Below are positions 8,572 through 16,778 of a stretch of 64,000 nucleotides of DNA, piece after piece; within the stretch, counting starts at the first letter, position 1, and each line of letters starts with the position of its first letter. This DNA is from Candidimonas sp. (lineage in GTDB: Bacteria > Pseudomonadota > Gammaproteobacteria > Burkholderiales > Burkholderiaceae_B). A program made the position numbers and the translations under genes. The stretch is taken from positions 37,655 to 101,654 of the forward strand of contig SCRC01000060.1 in assembly GCA_004297945.1 (NCBI GenBank), given 5' to 3'. The notes under the pieces are model-generated. The model saw nothing but the letters and a program-made list of their open reading frames with translations, searched no databases and had not been told where the DNA came from.

Positions 8572-8590
8572 CCTCCAGATTTTCTGGAGG
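8572..8590. terminator. hairpin downstream of the first Liv cluster
   Basis: CCTCCAG and CTGGAGG form a 7-bp stem around a 5-base ATTTT loop, 136 bp after the livF stop. There is no clear U-tract after it, so intrinsic termination is only possible, not shown. It could also be a small operator for the gene that follows. Confidence 0.35.
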
Positions 8591-8665
8591 ATACTTACAC
8601 GACACAGTATGTAAAAATAATAACAAAAGGCGCTTGGATCGATCTCTTATGGAAGTACAAATGTG

Positions 8666-9592
8666 ATGATCAGCCCCGCGCGATGGGTAGCCGCTTCTGA
8701 TTACCCGGCCACGACAATTCCAGGGCTGGGAATGACCCGCTTTTCCGAAAGGCTGGCCGAGCTTTCTATAGGTAGACTCCAAGTAGATCTGCAATTCGAA
8801 GTTGGACGTGGCACCACGGAGATCTTGAATGATGTTAGCCTTGGTCGCACACAGATAGGAGATCTGTACTGTGCCCCTTTGGGAAGCGTGGAGCCGATCT
8901 TTAGTCTTGCGTCTCTGCCGTTTGTCACCACGTCTATTTTTCAGGCGCGGAGCCTGCTCGAAATTGCGCGCACGACGTATGAGCGACGGATTTCTCAGCT
9001 TGGGGGGCGCTTGTTATATGTATCACCGTGGCCTTCGACCGGTCTGTGGTCTGCGGTAGATATTCATTCTTTAGAAAAATTTTCTCGCCTACGTGTCCGT
9101 ACTTACGATGACATGTCGGCATTGGTAATAACTGCGGCTGGCGCGAATGCGGTTAGCATTCCCTTTGGCAAGATTTTTGAAGATCTTGAGGCAGGGCGAC
9201 TCCATGCGGTAATCTCATCTGGCGATGGTGAGGCAGGGCGTCGATTGCAGAAATACTTGCCTTATTTTTATAACATTCAATACGCGACACCGAACTCATT
9301 TTTGGTTGTAAACAGCGCGGCATATGCCTCACTATCCTCCGATTTAAAAGCTGCTGTGAATCAGGCCGCGCTCCATACGGAGCTTGAGCTTTGGGGGCAG
9401 ATTTCGTCCCGTAGCGAGAGAAATCGCAACGAGATGATAGCCAGTGGAGTTAGCATAAGAAGTGATCTTATTCCGGAGATCCGAGGCGTGCTGAACGCGA
9501 GTGCCAGGGACGCTATTAATGGCTGGAAGGCAGCTACTTATCCCTTAGGTGGTACCTTGCTGCAGATGTATTTGGATTCGGTTAATTCATGA
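8666..9592 (+). CDS. TRAP transporter DctP-like solute-binding protein without a signal peptide (probable 5'-truncated remnant)
   Basis: 308 residues if the ATG at 8666 is used (an adjacent GTG at 8663 is equivalent). The sequence follows the DctP fold: SDYPATTIPGLGMTRFSERL near the N-terminus, GDLYCAPLGSVEPIFSLASL, SLEKFSRLRVRT, SIPFGKIFEDLEAGRLHAVI and a C-terminal helical tail. DctP proteins are periplasmic and start with a Sec signal, but here the frame begins directly with mature sequence and a stop codon (8621-8623) blocks any extension. No TRAP membrane genes follow; an IS-like end starts right after the stop. I infer that rearrangement removed the promoter and signal region and the partner genes. 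Confidence 0.75.
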   Translation: MISPARWVAASDYPATTIPGLGMTRFSERLAELSIGRLQVDLQFEVGRGTTEILNDVSLGRTQIGDLYCAPLGSVEPIFSLASLPFVTTSIFQARSLLEIARTTYERRISQLGGRLLYVSPWPSTGLWSAVDIHSLEKFSRLRVRTYDDMSALVITAAGANAVSIPFGKIFEDLEAGRLHAVISSGDGEAGRRLQKYLPYFYNIQYATPNSFLVVNSAAYASLSSDLKAAVNQAALHTELELWGQISSRSERNRNEMIASGVSIRSDLIPEIRGVLNASARDAINGWKAATYPLGGTLLQMYLDSVNS

Positions 9593-9690
9593 GTGTTAGT
9601 GCAGACCGAAAACTGACCCACTTATAGGGGTTGTGCCGATTCAAAATTGACCCAGGTGTTTTACTCGCCCTGCCTAATTTTCAGGCAGAG
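9593..9690 (+). mobile_element. left-end fragment of an IS21-like insertion sequence (copy A)
   Basis: Two spaced copies of a motif of the form AAACTGACCC / AAATTGACCC, then AGGTGTT and an AGGCAGAGG ribosome-binding-site-like segment. IS21-family elements carry such repeats at their ends before istA. No istA or istB follows, so only the end remains. A diverged copy in the same orientation lies at 12983-13090. Assignment to IS21 is from memory of end structure, not from a database match. Confidence 0.5.
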
Positions 9691-9774
9691 GCAAATGTGT
9701 AAAGAACGGATCATGCGAGGAAACGCGCCTCAAACATCAAGAAGGCTTGGCATTCAAGGTTCCGACGCTCTGGC

Positions 9775-9915
9775 CCAGCCCAGCCGAAACGAATGCTCCA
9801 CCGTGGCCCGCACGCTCGCCTTCCAATGCTCAATGCGATTGATCGCTTTCTTGATCGCACCTTCAGACAACGCGCACCGCTGGCTCGGCGTCATGGCCAC
9901 GTGCCATTTTACCGT
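9775..9915 (-). pseudogene. IS5-type transposase C-terminal fragment
   Basis: On the minus strand one frame reads WHVAMTPSQRCAL, then KKAINRIEHWKASVRATVEH. This matches the family pattern WHVAMRPGKRRAL ... KASVRAKVEHPFRV near the C-terminus of IS5-family DDE transposases. Only about 45 residues are recognisable and both sides run into unrelated sequence, so this is a dead fragment. Confidence 0.6.
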
Positions 9916-9984
9916 GGGGATCCTTGTTCTCGATGCGCTTCCCAGCGCCCACATTTCAAACAGGATGAAGCACTGGCGGTCGAA

Positions 9985-10185
9985 TGCGAGCCAATCACTG
10001 TGTGCTGTATTTGCGTGATGCTTAAAGGGCATCCTCTGGTGCACAAGAAAGTCGTGACGCCTAAGGATCTCGACGGCCTTCCTTTCATTTTCCTAAACCG
10101 GGATTATATGACGCACTTTCGCATCGGCAACGCGTTCGCTCCTCATGAAAGATTTTGCGCGGTTACTCAAATCGGAGCTCGATAA
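9985..10185 (+). pseudogene. LysR-type regulator fragment (effector-binding domain)
   Basis: The frame reads VCCICVMLKGHPLVHKKVVT followed by PKDLDGLPFIFLNRD and an FRIGNAF segment. This corresponds to the middle of the LysR effector-binding domain (the VCVMPxGHPLA...VTPADLxGxPFI pattern). There is no helix-turn-helix upstream in frame and the frame stops at 10185 before the end of the domain. It abuts the IS5-type fragment, which lies on the opposite strand, so the gene was cut on both sides. Confidence 0.6.
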
Positions 10186-10385
10186 TTATGTCGCCTGATC
10201 CCATGGATGACACGGATTGTTGGCGGAGTAACGTCCCCTTGTTGAACAGCCCTGGAATTCGGCGAAGTATGAGGAAATTTATTTATACGGCTGTGATATT
10301 GTGTCGGACACTAAACAGGCTTTGAGCCGTTACTTCGGTTTTCATAATCGTCGATAACTGCATTTGACGCCCCCCAGACAAGCTC

Positions 10386-10763
10386 CTAGACAGGATCGAG
10401 CAGCGGACGGTTCTTGCGAAATGCTTGCTTGCGCACGATCTTGCCGTCGCGAAGCGTAAACAGATCCACGCCATCCGCATGAACACGCTTGCCGTCGGCC
10501 TGAGTCGCAACGAAGGTCGACTCCGAGACGATCCGGTCTCCCGCAACAAAGTGGTTCTCATTCAGCCATCGGACATCGGGCATCGATCCCCACGTTTTCT
10601 CAAACTGCTCTCTGACAGCTTGCTTCCCCTCGATGCGGGTACCATACGCCTCCGATCCGGAGACAGTGTCGAAAACAATACCGTCGTGAAAGTAAGTCAT
10701 GATCACGTCGATGTCGTGGCGGTTGAAAGCATCGAAAAGTTTCTGCATCTCGTTAACGGTCAT
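10386..10763 (-). CDS. SnoaL-like / NTF2-fold small protein, possible TauX-like subunit
   Basis: 125 residues, a full-length NTF2-like domain: MTVNEMQKLFDAFNRHDIDV at the start, a DGIVFDT strand, an IEGKQAVREQFEKTWG helix and a final DGVDLFTLRDGKIVRKQAF strand pair. The start has an AAGGAACA ribosome-binding site. NTF2-fold proteins act as small isomerases, hydrolases or accessory subunits. The gene lies in the same orientation downstream of a DAO-type flavoprotein and TauABC-like transport genes. In that setting it could be the small subunit of a taurine-dehydrogenase-like enzyme, which is inference. Copy 1 of the 126-bp repeat lies 193 bp upstream of its start. Confidence 0.8.
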   Translation of the reverse strand: MTVNEMQKLFDAFNRHDIDVIMTYFHDGIVFDTVSGSEAYGTRIEGKQAVREQFEKTWGSMPDVRWLNENHFVAGDRIVSESTFVATQADGKRVHADGVDLFTLRDGKIVRKQAFRKNRPLLDPV

Positions 10764-10955
10764 CTACTTGTTCCTTTAATTGTGGATGTTGGATTCATCT
10801 CGTCCGACGCCTCGCGCAATTCTCGGCTCTCCGGAGCGTGGCAGGGTACGGGATACATTTTTTACCGTCATAGCGCTATCAGCTAGTACCGCTCCGTTTA
10901 GTGCCCCATAACTGTATCGAGGCCGGCAAGTGCGATCCGTATCCGTGCTGCCATA

Positions 10956-11081
10956 GAGTCTATTCTTGACTGCGTCACAGAAACCCGCAAACGTTTTATT
11001 TGTCGATCACGCATTAGCATGACTTATCCATGGATTCGGCGGTTGTATAACCTATCTCTACCCTGCAAACTGATCGGTGCT
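10956..11081. repeat. 126-bp direct repeat, copy 1 (upstream of the NTF2 gene)
   Basis: Aligns without gaps to 12628-12753. By hand count 97 of 126 positions agree, with the best 103 bp (10979-11081) at 82 of 103. It contains ACTTATCCATGG at 11022-11033, a motif also present in the inverted repeat at 16591-16619. It lies between the flavoprotein stop (11181) and the NTF2-fold gene start (10763), i.e. in the promoter region of the latter. The other bases of 10764-11180 show no gene. Confidence 0.75.
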
Positions 11082-11180
11082 AGCCAGCGGCAGTGTCTGG
11101 ACACCGCCTCTTGAGGGAACAATACAAGCTCGGGCCTCAACCCGACACGGCGCTGCTTTCCGACTGAAGTCCGACCCGCA

Positions 11181-12557
11181 TCAGACGATTTTATCCAGCA
11201 ACGAAAAATAGGTGTAAAGCGCTCGCTGCCCCAGTCTGCGAATCGGCCTCAGCGGATGGCTAAGCAGCGGCGAGTTGAATATGGGCAGGTCGGAATCGGC
11301 CAGGCTTTTGCCCGCAATCAAGATCGCCAGTTGTTTCGAGGCATACGCTGAGAACGATACGCCGTTGCCGCTGTACCCTTGGGAATAGAACACCTGCTGG
11401 CTTCGGTCGGGCTGCACGATGCGCGGCATCATGTCGTGGGAGATATCCATCCAACCGTGCCAGAAAAAAGGCGTTTCGATACCTTTTAGGGCAGGAAACT
11501 TGCGGGCAATGGCCTCCTGTACGATCCGCAGATGCTTGGGGTTCTCTGAGTCCGCTCCGCTGATGGCACTGCGTGAGCCAATCTGTAGGCGTTTCTCGGG
11601 CAGGTATCGGTAATAGTAACGGAGCTTACGAGTATCGGTGACGAGTATGTTTGAGCGGAAACCGCAGACCTTTACCTCCTCATCAGTCAGCTCACGCGTC
11701 ACTGCCGAATTGGCCATGATGGGCATGTTTTTATAGGCGGTGAGCTTGTGCAGATTCGGACTGGTATAGCCGGCGGTACAAATGCCCACAGCACGCGCTC
11801 GGACGGTTCCCTCCGGTGTGTGCAGATGATGCACGCCGGCCTCGGTCGTCCAGGCCTGAACGGGGCTCCCTGTGTGTATTTTGGCACCCAATCGGCGTGC
11901 GATACGAGCGTAGCCGTAGGCCAATTTTAGGGGTTGCACGGCGATACCCACTGGCTCGAGCATGGCGCCGTGAGACTCCTGGTCACCGATGTATTCGTTG
12001 AGAACAGTATCACGGCCAAGAAGGCGAGTCTTATAGCTCAGCACTTCGTTACACAAGCGTGACTCCGCCTCCAGCCCTCTTAATGCTTTCTCGCTATGGG
12101 CGATGAGCAGATTGCCTTCGCCATGCGGCTCACAGTCGATTTCTGGGTCTTCCGTCATAGCCCTAAAGACTTCATAACCCTCCAAGCTGTTGGCGTGTAA
12201 TCGACGGGCAATATCGACGCCCCACTTTTTCACCCACTGGCTGCGGCTCAAGCGCCCCCAAGCTAGATGGCCCTGCCCACCGTTGCGACTGGTGCAGCCC
12301 CAGCCAATCTGGTTAGCCTCCAACACGACTGCCTTTATGCCGTGTTCACGGGCGAGGAATAGCGCGGTAGCCAGACCCGTGAAGCCGCCGCCGATCAGGA
12401 CTACGTCAACATCCATGTCAGCTCTTACAGGTCCATCATCCTCCGGTGGATCCCCCGCGTGATAACGCCAATAGGTCGGCGAGTAATCCACCGCCGTGCC
12501 AGGTGATGTGTCATAAAGTGGATCGTAATATGGATTATAAGGTTGTGGAGTAGGCAT
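11181..12557 (-). CDS. DAO-family FAD-dependent oxidoreductase (PuuB/TauY-like)
   Basis: 458 residues. An N-terminal extension (~50 residues) is followed by the dinucleotide-binding motif VVLIGGGFTGLATALFLA, then EANQIGWGCTSRNGGQGH, the segment typical of gamma-glutamylputrescine oxidase-like DAO enzymes, and a C-terminal SQGYSGNGVSFSAYASKQLA FAD-contacting stretch. It would oxidatively deaminate a primary or secondary amine. The family includes PuuB, glycine/sarcosine oxidases and the large subunit of taurine dehydrogenase. With TauABC-like genes upstream and an NTF2-fold protein downstream, a taurine-like amine is a reasonable guess. The start has no strong ribosome-binding site; copy 2 of the 126-bp repeat lies 71 bp upstream. 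Confidence 0.88.
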   Translation of the reverse strand: MPTPQPYNPYYDPLYDTSPGTAVDYSPTYWRYHAGDPPEDDGPVRADMDVDVVLIGGGFTGLATALFLAREHGIKAVVLEANQIGWGCTSRNGGQGHLAWGRLSRSQWVKKWGVDIARRLHANSLEGYEVFRAMTEDPEIDCEPHGEGNLLIAHSEKALRGLEAESRLCNEVLSYKTRLLGRDTVLNEYIGDQESHGAMLEPVGIAVQPLKLAYGYARIARRLGAKIHTGSPVQAWTTEAGVHHLHTPEGTVRARAVGICTAGYTSPNLHKLTAYKNMPIMANSAVTRELTDEEVKVCGFRSNILVTDTRKLRYYYRYLPEKRLQIGSRSAISGADSENPKHLRIVQEAIARKFPALKGIETPFFWHGWMDISHDMMPRIVQPDRSQQVFYSQGYSGNGVSFSAYASKQLAILIAGKSLADSDLPIFNSPLLSHPLRPIRRLGQRALYTYFSLLDKIV

Positions 12558-12627
12558 GCGGTTTATTCATCTTGGTCAATGCTAAAAGCGGTTATGACGC
12601 GCTTCCTGCGTTTTATTAACTAATGTG

Positions 12628-12753
12628 GAATCCATTCTTGGCTAAATGATAGAAACCCACAAACGTTCTATTTCTCGCTTACGCATTAGCTAAGCTTATC
12701 CATAGATTCGGCCGTTGTAAGAACCCTCTCCATCCCGCAAACCGATCGGCGCT
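12628..12753. repeat. 126-bp direct repeat, copy 2 (upstream of the flavoprotein gene)
   Basis: Ungapped counterpart of 10956-11081, in the same orientation, ending at GATCGGCGCT. It includes CTTATCCATAGATTCGG where copy 1 has CTTATCCATGGATTCGG. Located directly upstream of the minus-strand flavoprotein gene, it probably holds the promoter and regulator sites. Duplication followed by divergence, or shared descent of two coregulated promoters, would both explain it. Confidence 0.75.
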
Positions 12754-12982
12754 CGCTGTATCGGATGGGCACATTTTGTGATTTGCAGTGCGGCAGCAGT
12801 CACCGCATCCAACTTCGCCAGCTTGATGGATTTGTTGTTGTGCTCAGCAAAAACAAGGACTGTCATTCAGATCGCCTCGGACTCAAACTTGAGCGTCTGG
12901 ATCAGCGTTGCGACATTCGACACCGTCATGCATGCCAAACGCCGGGGTGACTCGTTCACATGGGGGCGTTCTGACACGCGAT
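12754..12982. other. intergenic sequence with no recognisable gene
   Basis: Between the repeat and the IS21-like end. Two overlapping open frames of 61 and 70 codons exist on the plus strand, but their products show no family resemblance and they have no ribosome-binding sites. I see nothing supportable here. Confidence 0.4.
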
Positions 12983-13090
12983 ATTGTTGATATCGGTCAA
13001 AAATTGACCATGTTTTGAGGTTTGTGTCGCTCCAAAATTGACCAAGGTATTCAATCGATCTGCTTATTTTTTAGGCAGAGAATAGAGATG
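12983..13090 (+). mobile_element. left-end fragment of an IS21-like insertion sequence (copy B)
   Basis: Same layout and orientation as copy A at 9593-9690: two TTGACC motifs (AAAAATTGACCA and CAAAATTGACCA), then AAGGTATT and TTAGGCAGAG. The copies are clearly diverged, so they are not from one recent event. No transposase gene follows. Copies A and B bracket the scar zone holding the NTF2 and flavoprotein genes. Confidence 0.45.
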
Positions 13091-13308
13091 ATCCTCTGAT
13101 ACCAATGCCGCAGCCCTTTGACGCATTTGTGGACAAGCCCGTGGGGGTAAGCAGTATGTGCCTCGTATCGGTGGCCTCGAACCTTACCGGTTCCGCCGCA
13201 GTACGAAGCGGGCGCGGACAAAGATGAAAGTGCGTGAGGATGAATAACAGCGCGCAGCGAAGACAGAAACGGAAATCGAGGAGTCTGAACCGTTCTTAGG
13301 CAAAACCT

Positions 13309-13350
13309 TGAACTGACCCAAAAAGTTGGAACCGATCTAACCTTTTGGGG
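13309..13350. mobile_element. IS3-like terminal fragment
   Basis: TGAACTGACCCAAAAAGTTGG followed within 20 bp by CCTTTTGGGGA. IS3-family ends often read TGAACTGCCCCAAAAAGTTGG. No orfA or orfB is nearby. The sequence from 13091 to 13308 and from 13351 to 13433 contains no gene I can support. Confidence 0.4.
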
Positions 13351-13433
13351 ACCCCTCGCTAATCTGGGAGCGCGGAACAACTGATATTCAGCGGACTATC
13401 AGATCTTGAGAAATGAAAGAAGGCGCCGAAAAG

Positions 13434-14333
13434 TCATGACTTCCCTTTCCAGGGGATCAGCTTCATTTCCAGCTTGCGCATCAAGATGTCAGTGGCGTAT
13501 CCGATGATGCCTATGACGATAATTCCCATGAGTACGATATCGGTCTGGAGGAATTTGGAAGCTACCATGATCATCATGCCCACGCCCTTGTCGGCGGCCA
13601 CCATTTCTGCCGCCACGACAGTCCCCCAGCACACGCCCAGGGCCACGCGCATGCCGGTCATGATCTCGCCCAGCGCGTTGGGAATGATCACGTATCGCAG
13701 AATTTGCGGCTTGGACGCCCCCAGCGAATAGGCGGCGAGAACTTTGTTGAGGCTGACCCGAGATGCACCTGCCCTTGCGGCCAGTACCATGACCCACAAC
13801 GCGGCGAGGAACAGCAGAATGATCTTGGATTTTTCGCCAATGCCGTACCAGATAATGATCAGCGGAATCAGTGCAAGCGGCGGAATCGGACGGGCGAACT
13901 CCACAATAGGGTCGAGCCAGCCGCGTAGCGGACCAACCAAGCCCATCGCCAGTCCGAGTGGAATGCCAATCACGCAAGCGAAGAAGAAGCCCACGAAAAT
14001 ACGATACATTGACCAAAAGATGTGTTGCCAAAGTGTGTAGTTTCTGTACCCTACATTGGCTACTTGAATGAAGCTATCCCAGACGGCATGGGGACCTGGC
14101 AACCAGATCGGACTGACCCAACCTGTCGCAGTGATCAGTTGCCAAGTGGCAAGTAATACGACCACTGAAAAAAAGCTCCAAGCCCGGCTGGGTTTAAGGG
14201 CCGTGACGTCCCCAAACGTCACGATTTTTCGCTCAATCAGCCCGTTGCTGTAATTGCCGAAGAATATTTTTAGTTTTTGTCCGAAATGGTTGCCGGACTG
14301 ACGGACCAGTGTGGAATGTGACACTTTAGACAT
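13434..14333 (-). CDS. tauC: ABC transporter permease, TauC/SsuC family
   Basis: 299 residues with a long cytoplasmic N-terminus (~50 residues) and six predicted membrane helices. The BPD_transp_1 contact loop is readable as AAYSLGASKPQILRYVIIPN, and FARPIPPLALIPLIIIWYGI matches the TauC/SsuC signature. It forms the inner-membrane channel of a NitT/TauT-type importer. The start overlaps the end of the ATPase gene by 8 bp, implying coupling. It is last in a tauA-tauB-tauC order. Confidence 0.88.
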   Translation of the reverse strand: MSKVSHSTLVRQSGNHFGQKLKIFFGNYSNGLIERKIVTFGDVTALKPSRAWSFFSVVVLLATWQLITATGWVSPIWLPGPHAVWDSFIQVANVGYRNYTLWQHIFWSMYRIFVGFFFACVIGIPLGLAMGLVGPLRGWLDPIVEFARPIPPLALIPLIIIWYGIGEKSKIILLFLAALWVMVLAARAGASRVSLNKVLAAYSLGASKPQILRYVIIPNALGEIMTGMRVALGVCWGTVVAAEMVAADKGVGMMIMVASKFLQTDIVLMGIIVIGIIGYATDILMRKLEMKLIPWKGKS

Positions 14334-15147
14334 GTGAATCTCCCTTAGATGACCCTTGCAAACCCATGATTTCGTCTTCCATTCCCCAAATCATGGAAAG
14401 GATCTCTTCACGCTTCTCCACGAACTCCGGCTGGCTCCGAATCTCGCGTGGATTCATGCTCATGCTCTGTTCGGCGTAGGGCAGACGAAACTCTCGCACG
14501 ATGCGGCCCGGTCGCGGCGCCATGACTATCAGTCGCTCCCCCAGGAAAAGGGCTTCGTCTACGGAGTGCGTGATCAACACAATCGTCTTGCCGGTTTCCT
14601 TCCAGAGTTTAAGCACCAGCCCTTGCATTTTTTCGCGCGTAAGTGCATCCAGCGCACCCAATGGCTCATCCATCAAAATCACATCGGGGTCGTTGGCCAG
14701 GCACCGCGCCAGCGCGACACGTTGCTGCATTCCACCTGACAACTCGTACACTGATTTCCTAGAGAAATCTTGCAGGCCGACCTTCTTGAGCAGGTTCGCG
14801 ACGATACGATCCACCTCCATTGCCGGCGTACCCTTCATTTTGGGACCGAACCCGACGTTGTCCTTGACCGACATCCATTCAAACAACGCGCCTTGCTGAA
14901 ACACCATGCCGCGCTTGGGACTGGGACCGCGTATAGCCGCACCACCTAACGTCAGTAGGCCTGAACTATGGGCAAGAAAGCCGGCCATGATGTTGAGCAT
15001 GGTGGACTTGCCGCAGCCCGACGGTCCCAATACAGTGACCAGCTCGCCGCTTTGAATCGTAAGATCAACGTTTTGCAGTGCATGCACCGCGCTGCCGTCC
15101 GGTAATTTGAACGTCATGGAGATGCCACTCAATACGAACTGAGCCAT
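14326..15147 (-). CDS. tauB: ABC transporter ATP-binding protein, TauB/SsuB family
   Basis: 273 residues. Walker A is GPSGCGKST, signature ELSGGMQQRVALARCLA, Walker B VILMDEPLGALDALT, switch His in VLITHSVDEALFLGER. The segment VFQQGALFEWMSVKDNV with FGPKMKG is typical of nitrate/taurine-type importers. A GAGG site precedes the ATG. It powers the TauC-like permease and receives substrate from the TauA-like protein. Confidence 0.9.
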   Translation of the reverse strand: MAQFVLSGISMTFKLPDGSAVHALQNVDLTIQSGELVTVLGPSGCGKSTMLNIMAGFLAHSSGLLTLGGAAIRGPSPKRGMVFQQGALFEWMSVKDNVGFGPKMKGTPAMEVDRIVANLLKKVGLQDFSRKSVYELSGGMQQRVALARCLANDPDVILMDEPLGALDALTREKMQGLVLKLWKETGKTIVLITHSVDEALFLGERLIVMAPRPGRIVREFRLPYAEQSMSMNPREIRSQPEFVEKREEILSMIWGMEDEIMGLQGSSKGDSHV

Positions 15148-15251
15148 AAGTAAAACCTCTATATCAGCAAAAATTTTAAAAGTAAATGTTCACAGTGCAC
15201 TCCCCGAGACAGCAGCCGACTTGCTTCCACTCGGGAAATCGGTTGCACGGC

Positions 15252-16247
15252 TTATTTCACGTTCTTATAGAACTTGTCACTGAACACCGCAGAATAGCTT
15301 GACAAGGCAGACGGCATTTGCTTTTGCTGGACCAGAAAATCAGCTACTCCTTTGGTGTAGGCCTGCACGGTGCCGTCAAGGTAGTGCGACAGTTGTTTAT
15401 CCTTCGTGGGGAAAGTGAAGAGCTTGATCATGGCAGCACCTGCCTTAGCATTCATGCCGGCAGCCTTGGAAATCACGGGCATCGCCTGGTCGGGGTGGTC
15501 AGTCAGGTATTTGGCAGACCTGTCGGTTACGGCCAGAAACTTGGTGACCAGCTCAGGATTTTTCTTGGCGAAGTCATCGGTCACAGTGATTAGGTCGAAT
15601 ACGCGAATGCCAATAGCTTGTTGCTCGCGTGCGGTCATCAACACCGACCCGAATTTCTTCATGCGTACCAGAGCGCCCCCCCAGCCACAAGCCATCGCCA
15701 CGTCGCCGCGGGCGAGCGCTGCAGCGCCGTCCGCAGGCGCCATATCCACAATTTTCACTTTTAAGGGGTTAACGCCCAGATGCGACAATATGCGCAGCAG
15801 TTTGTAGTGCGATACTGAGCCAATGGGTACGGCGACCGTCTGCCCTTCCAGCTTCTTGGCGTTGTTTTTGGTAATGCCAGTTCCCTTGCGCACCACACAG
15901 TTATCGTTCTCGTCGTACGCCGCTGCAATGCCAACCGCCTCGATTGGCAAACCCTGACTGGTTGCAACAATGAAGGGGATCAGTCCCTGACTGTAGGATA
16001 TTTGAATGTCGCCAGAGGCCATAGCCGCAGACATGGCCGTTCCGGCGTCAAAGGCGCGCCAATTGACCTTAACTCCCAACTCCTTGTCATACCAGCCGTT
16101 GACTTGTGCGAACAGATTGGCAGTCGGCCATTCCAGGAAATAGCCTACGGTAATTTCTTTGGGCGTCTGTGCGTAGGCGCTTGAAAAGCTGGCAATCGCC
16201 AGAGCGACAGCACCCATTGCCTTGCAAAAAATTGTCTTCATCTTCAT
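15252..16247 (-). CDS. tauA: TauA-like periplasmic substrate-binding protein
   Basis: 331 residues with a signal peptide (KTIFCKAMGAVALAIASF, cleavage after AYAQ). The mature protein has the TauA pattern: EITVGYFLEWPTANLF, then VNWRAFDAGTAMSAAMASGD, VAVPIGSVSHYKLLRILSHL and DMAPADGAAALARGDVAMAC. TauA of E. coli has the same layout. It binds taurine or a related sulfonate or amine in the periplasm; the exact ligand is not readable. A strong GGAAAGG site lies before the ATG at 16247. A 104-bp gap separates it from tauB. Confidence 0.85.
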   Translation of the reverse strand: MKMKTIFCKAMGAVALAIASFSSAYAQTPKEITVGYFLEWPTANLFAQVNGWYDKELGVKVNWRAFDAGTAMSAAMASGDIQISYSQGLIPFIVATSQGLPIEAVGIAAAYDENDNCVVRKGTGITKNNAKKLEGQTVAVPIGSVSHYKLLRILSHLGVNPLKVKIVDMAPADGAAALARGDVAMACGWGGALVRMKKFGSVLMTAREQQAIGIRVFDLITVTDDFAKKNPELVTKFLAVTDRSAKYLTDHPDQAMPVISKAAGMNAKAGAAMIKLFTFPTKDKQLSHYLDGTVQAYTKGVADFLVQQKQMPSALSSYSAVFSDKFYKNVK

Positions 16248-16590
16248 TGCCTTTCCTTTAAAACGTCAAACAGATTGAGAAATCAGTTTTTCATGTGGGC
16301 GCACTGCCTGCATCGCAGCTCAATAAATCTAGCTGATGCTGAAGTGGGGCAGGTTGCCAGCAGCGTGCGAAGTGGAGCCTGACATCAGCCCTGGCGTTTC
16401 CACCAACCTCACATCGTTCCGATCCGCCCTGGCTAGACGGTAATGCGCGCTGACCTTTGCGATACCGTCTCCGATTTCATATATTGACCTCTCGGTTAGC
16501 AACAGCGTTTGGAACCCAGCCAGGCTTTGCTTCCTGCTTGGAGTCGATGCTAAGCTATAGCACTTAAGCGAGTAAGCTACAAAAACCACC

Positions 16591-16619
16591 CCCATGGATA
16601 AGGCATACTTATCCATGGG
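16591..16619. promoter_or_regulatory. inverted repeat in the tauA / LysR-regulator intergenic region
   Basis: Arms CCCATGGATAAG (16591-16602) and CTTATCCATGGG (16608-16619) are exact reverse complements with a 5-bp spacer (GCATA). It is 160 bp before the LysR start and about 340 bp before tauA. The right arm shares ACTTATCCATGG with the 126-bp repeat copy 1. It is a good candidate operator for the LysR-type protein encoded at 16779. The rest of 16248-16778 shows no convincing gene. Confidence 0.65.
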
Positions 16620-16778
16620 CTAACATGTTGATTTGCATTGTTTCTTTACCTCGGCTCTGTGACGGGCGGCCAAGGCACCAAGGGAAAACACCAACCCAAC
16701 AGCAAGGACTCTTCTCTCGACAACACGCAGGTTGACCTCACATTAATTACTACAACCTCAACATGACGCAGCTTGGAC

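Noticed and set aside
9647-10018. 123-codon plus-strand frame in the scar zone
   Set aside because: It is antisense to the IS5-type transposase fragment and has no protein-family resemblance.
16329-16616. 95-codon minus-strand frame between tauA and the LysR gene
   Set aside because: No family resemblance or ribosome-binding site, and it begins inside the inverted repeat; more likely regulatory sequence.
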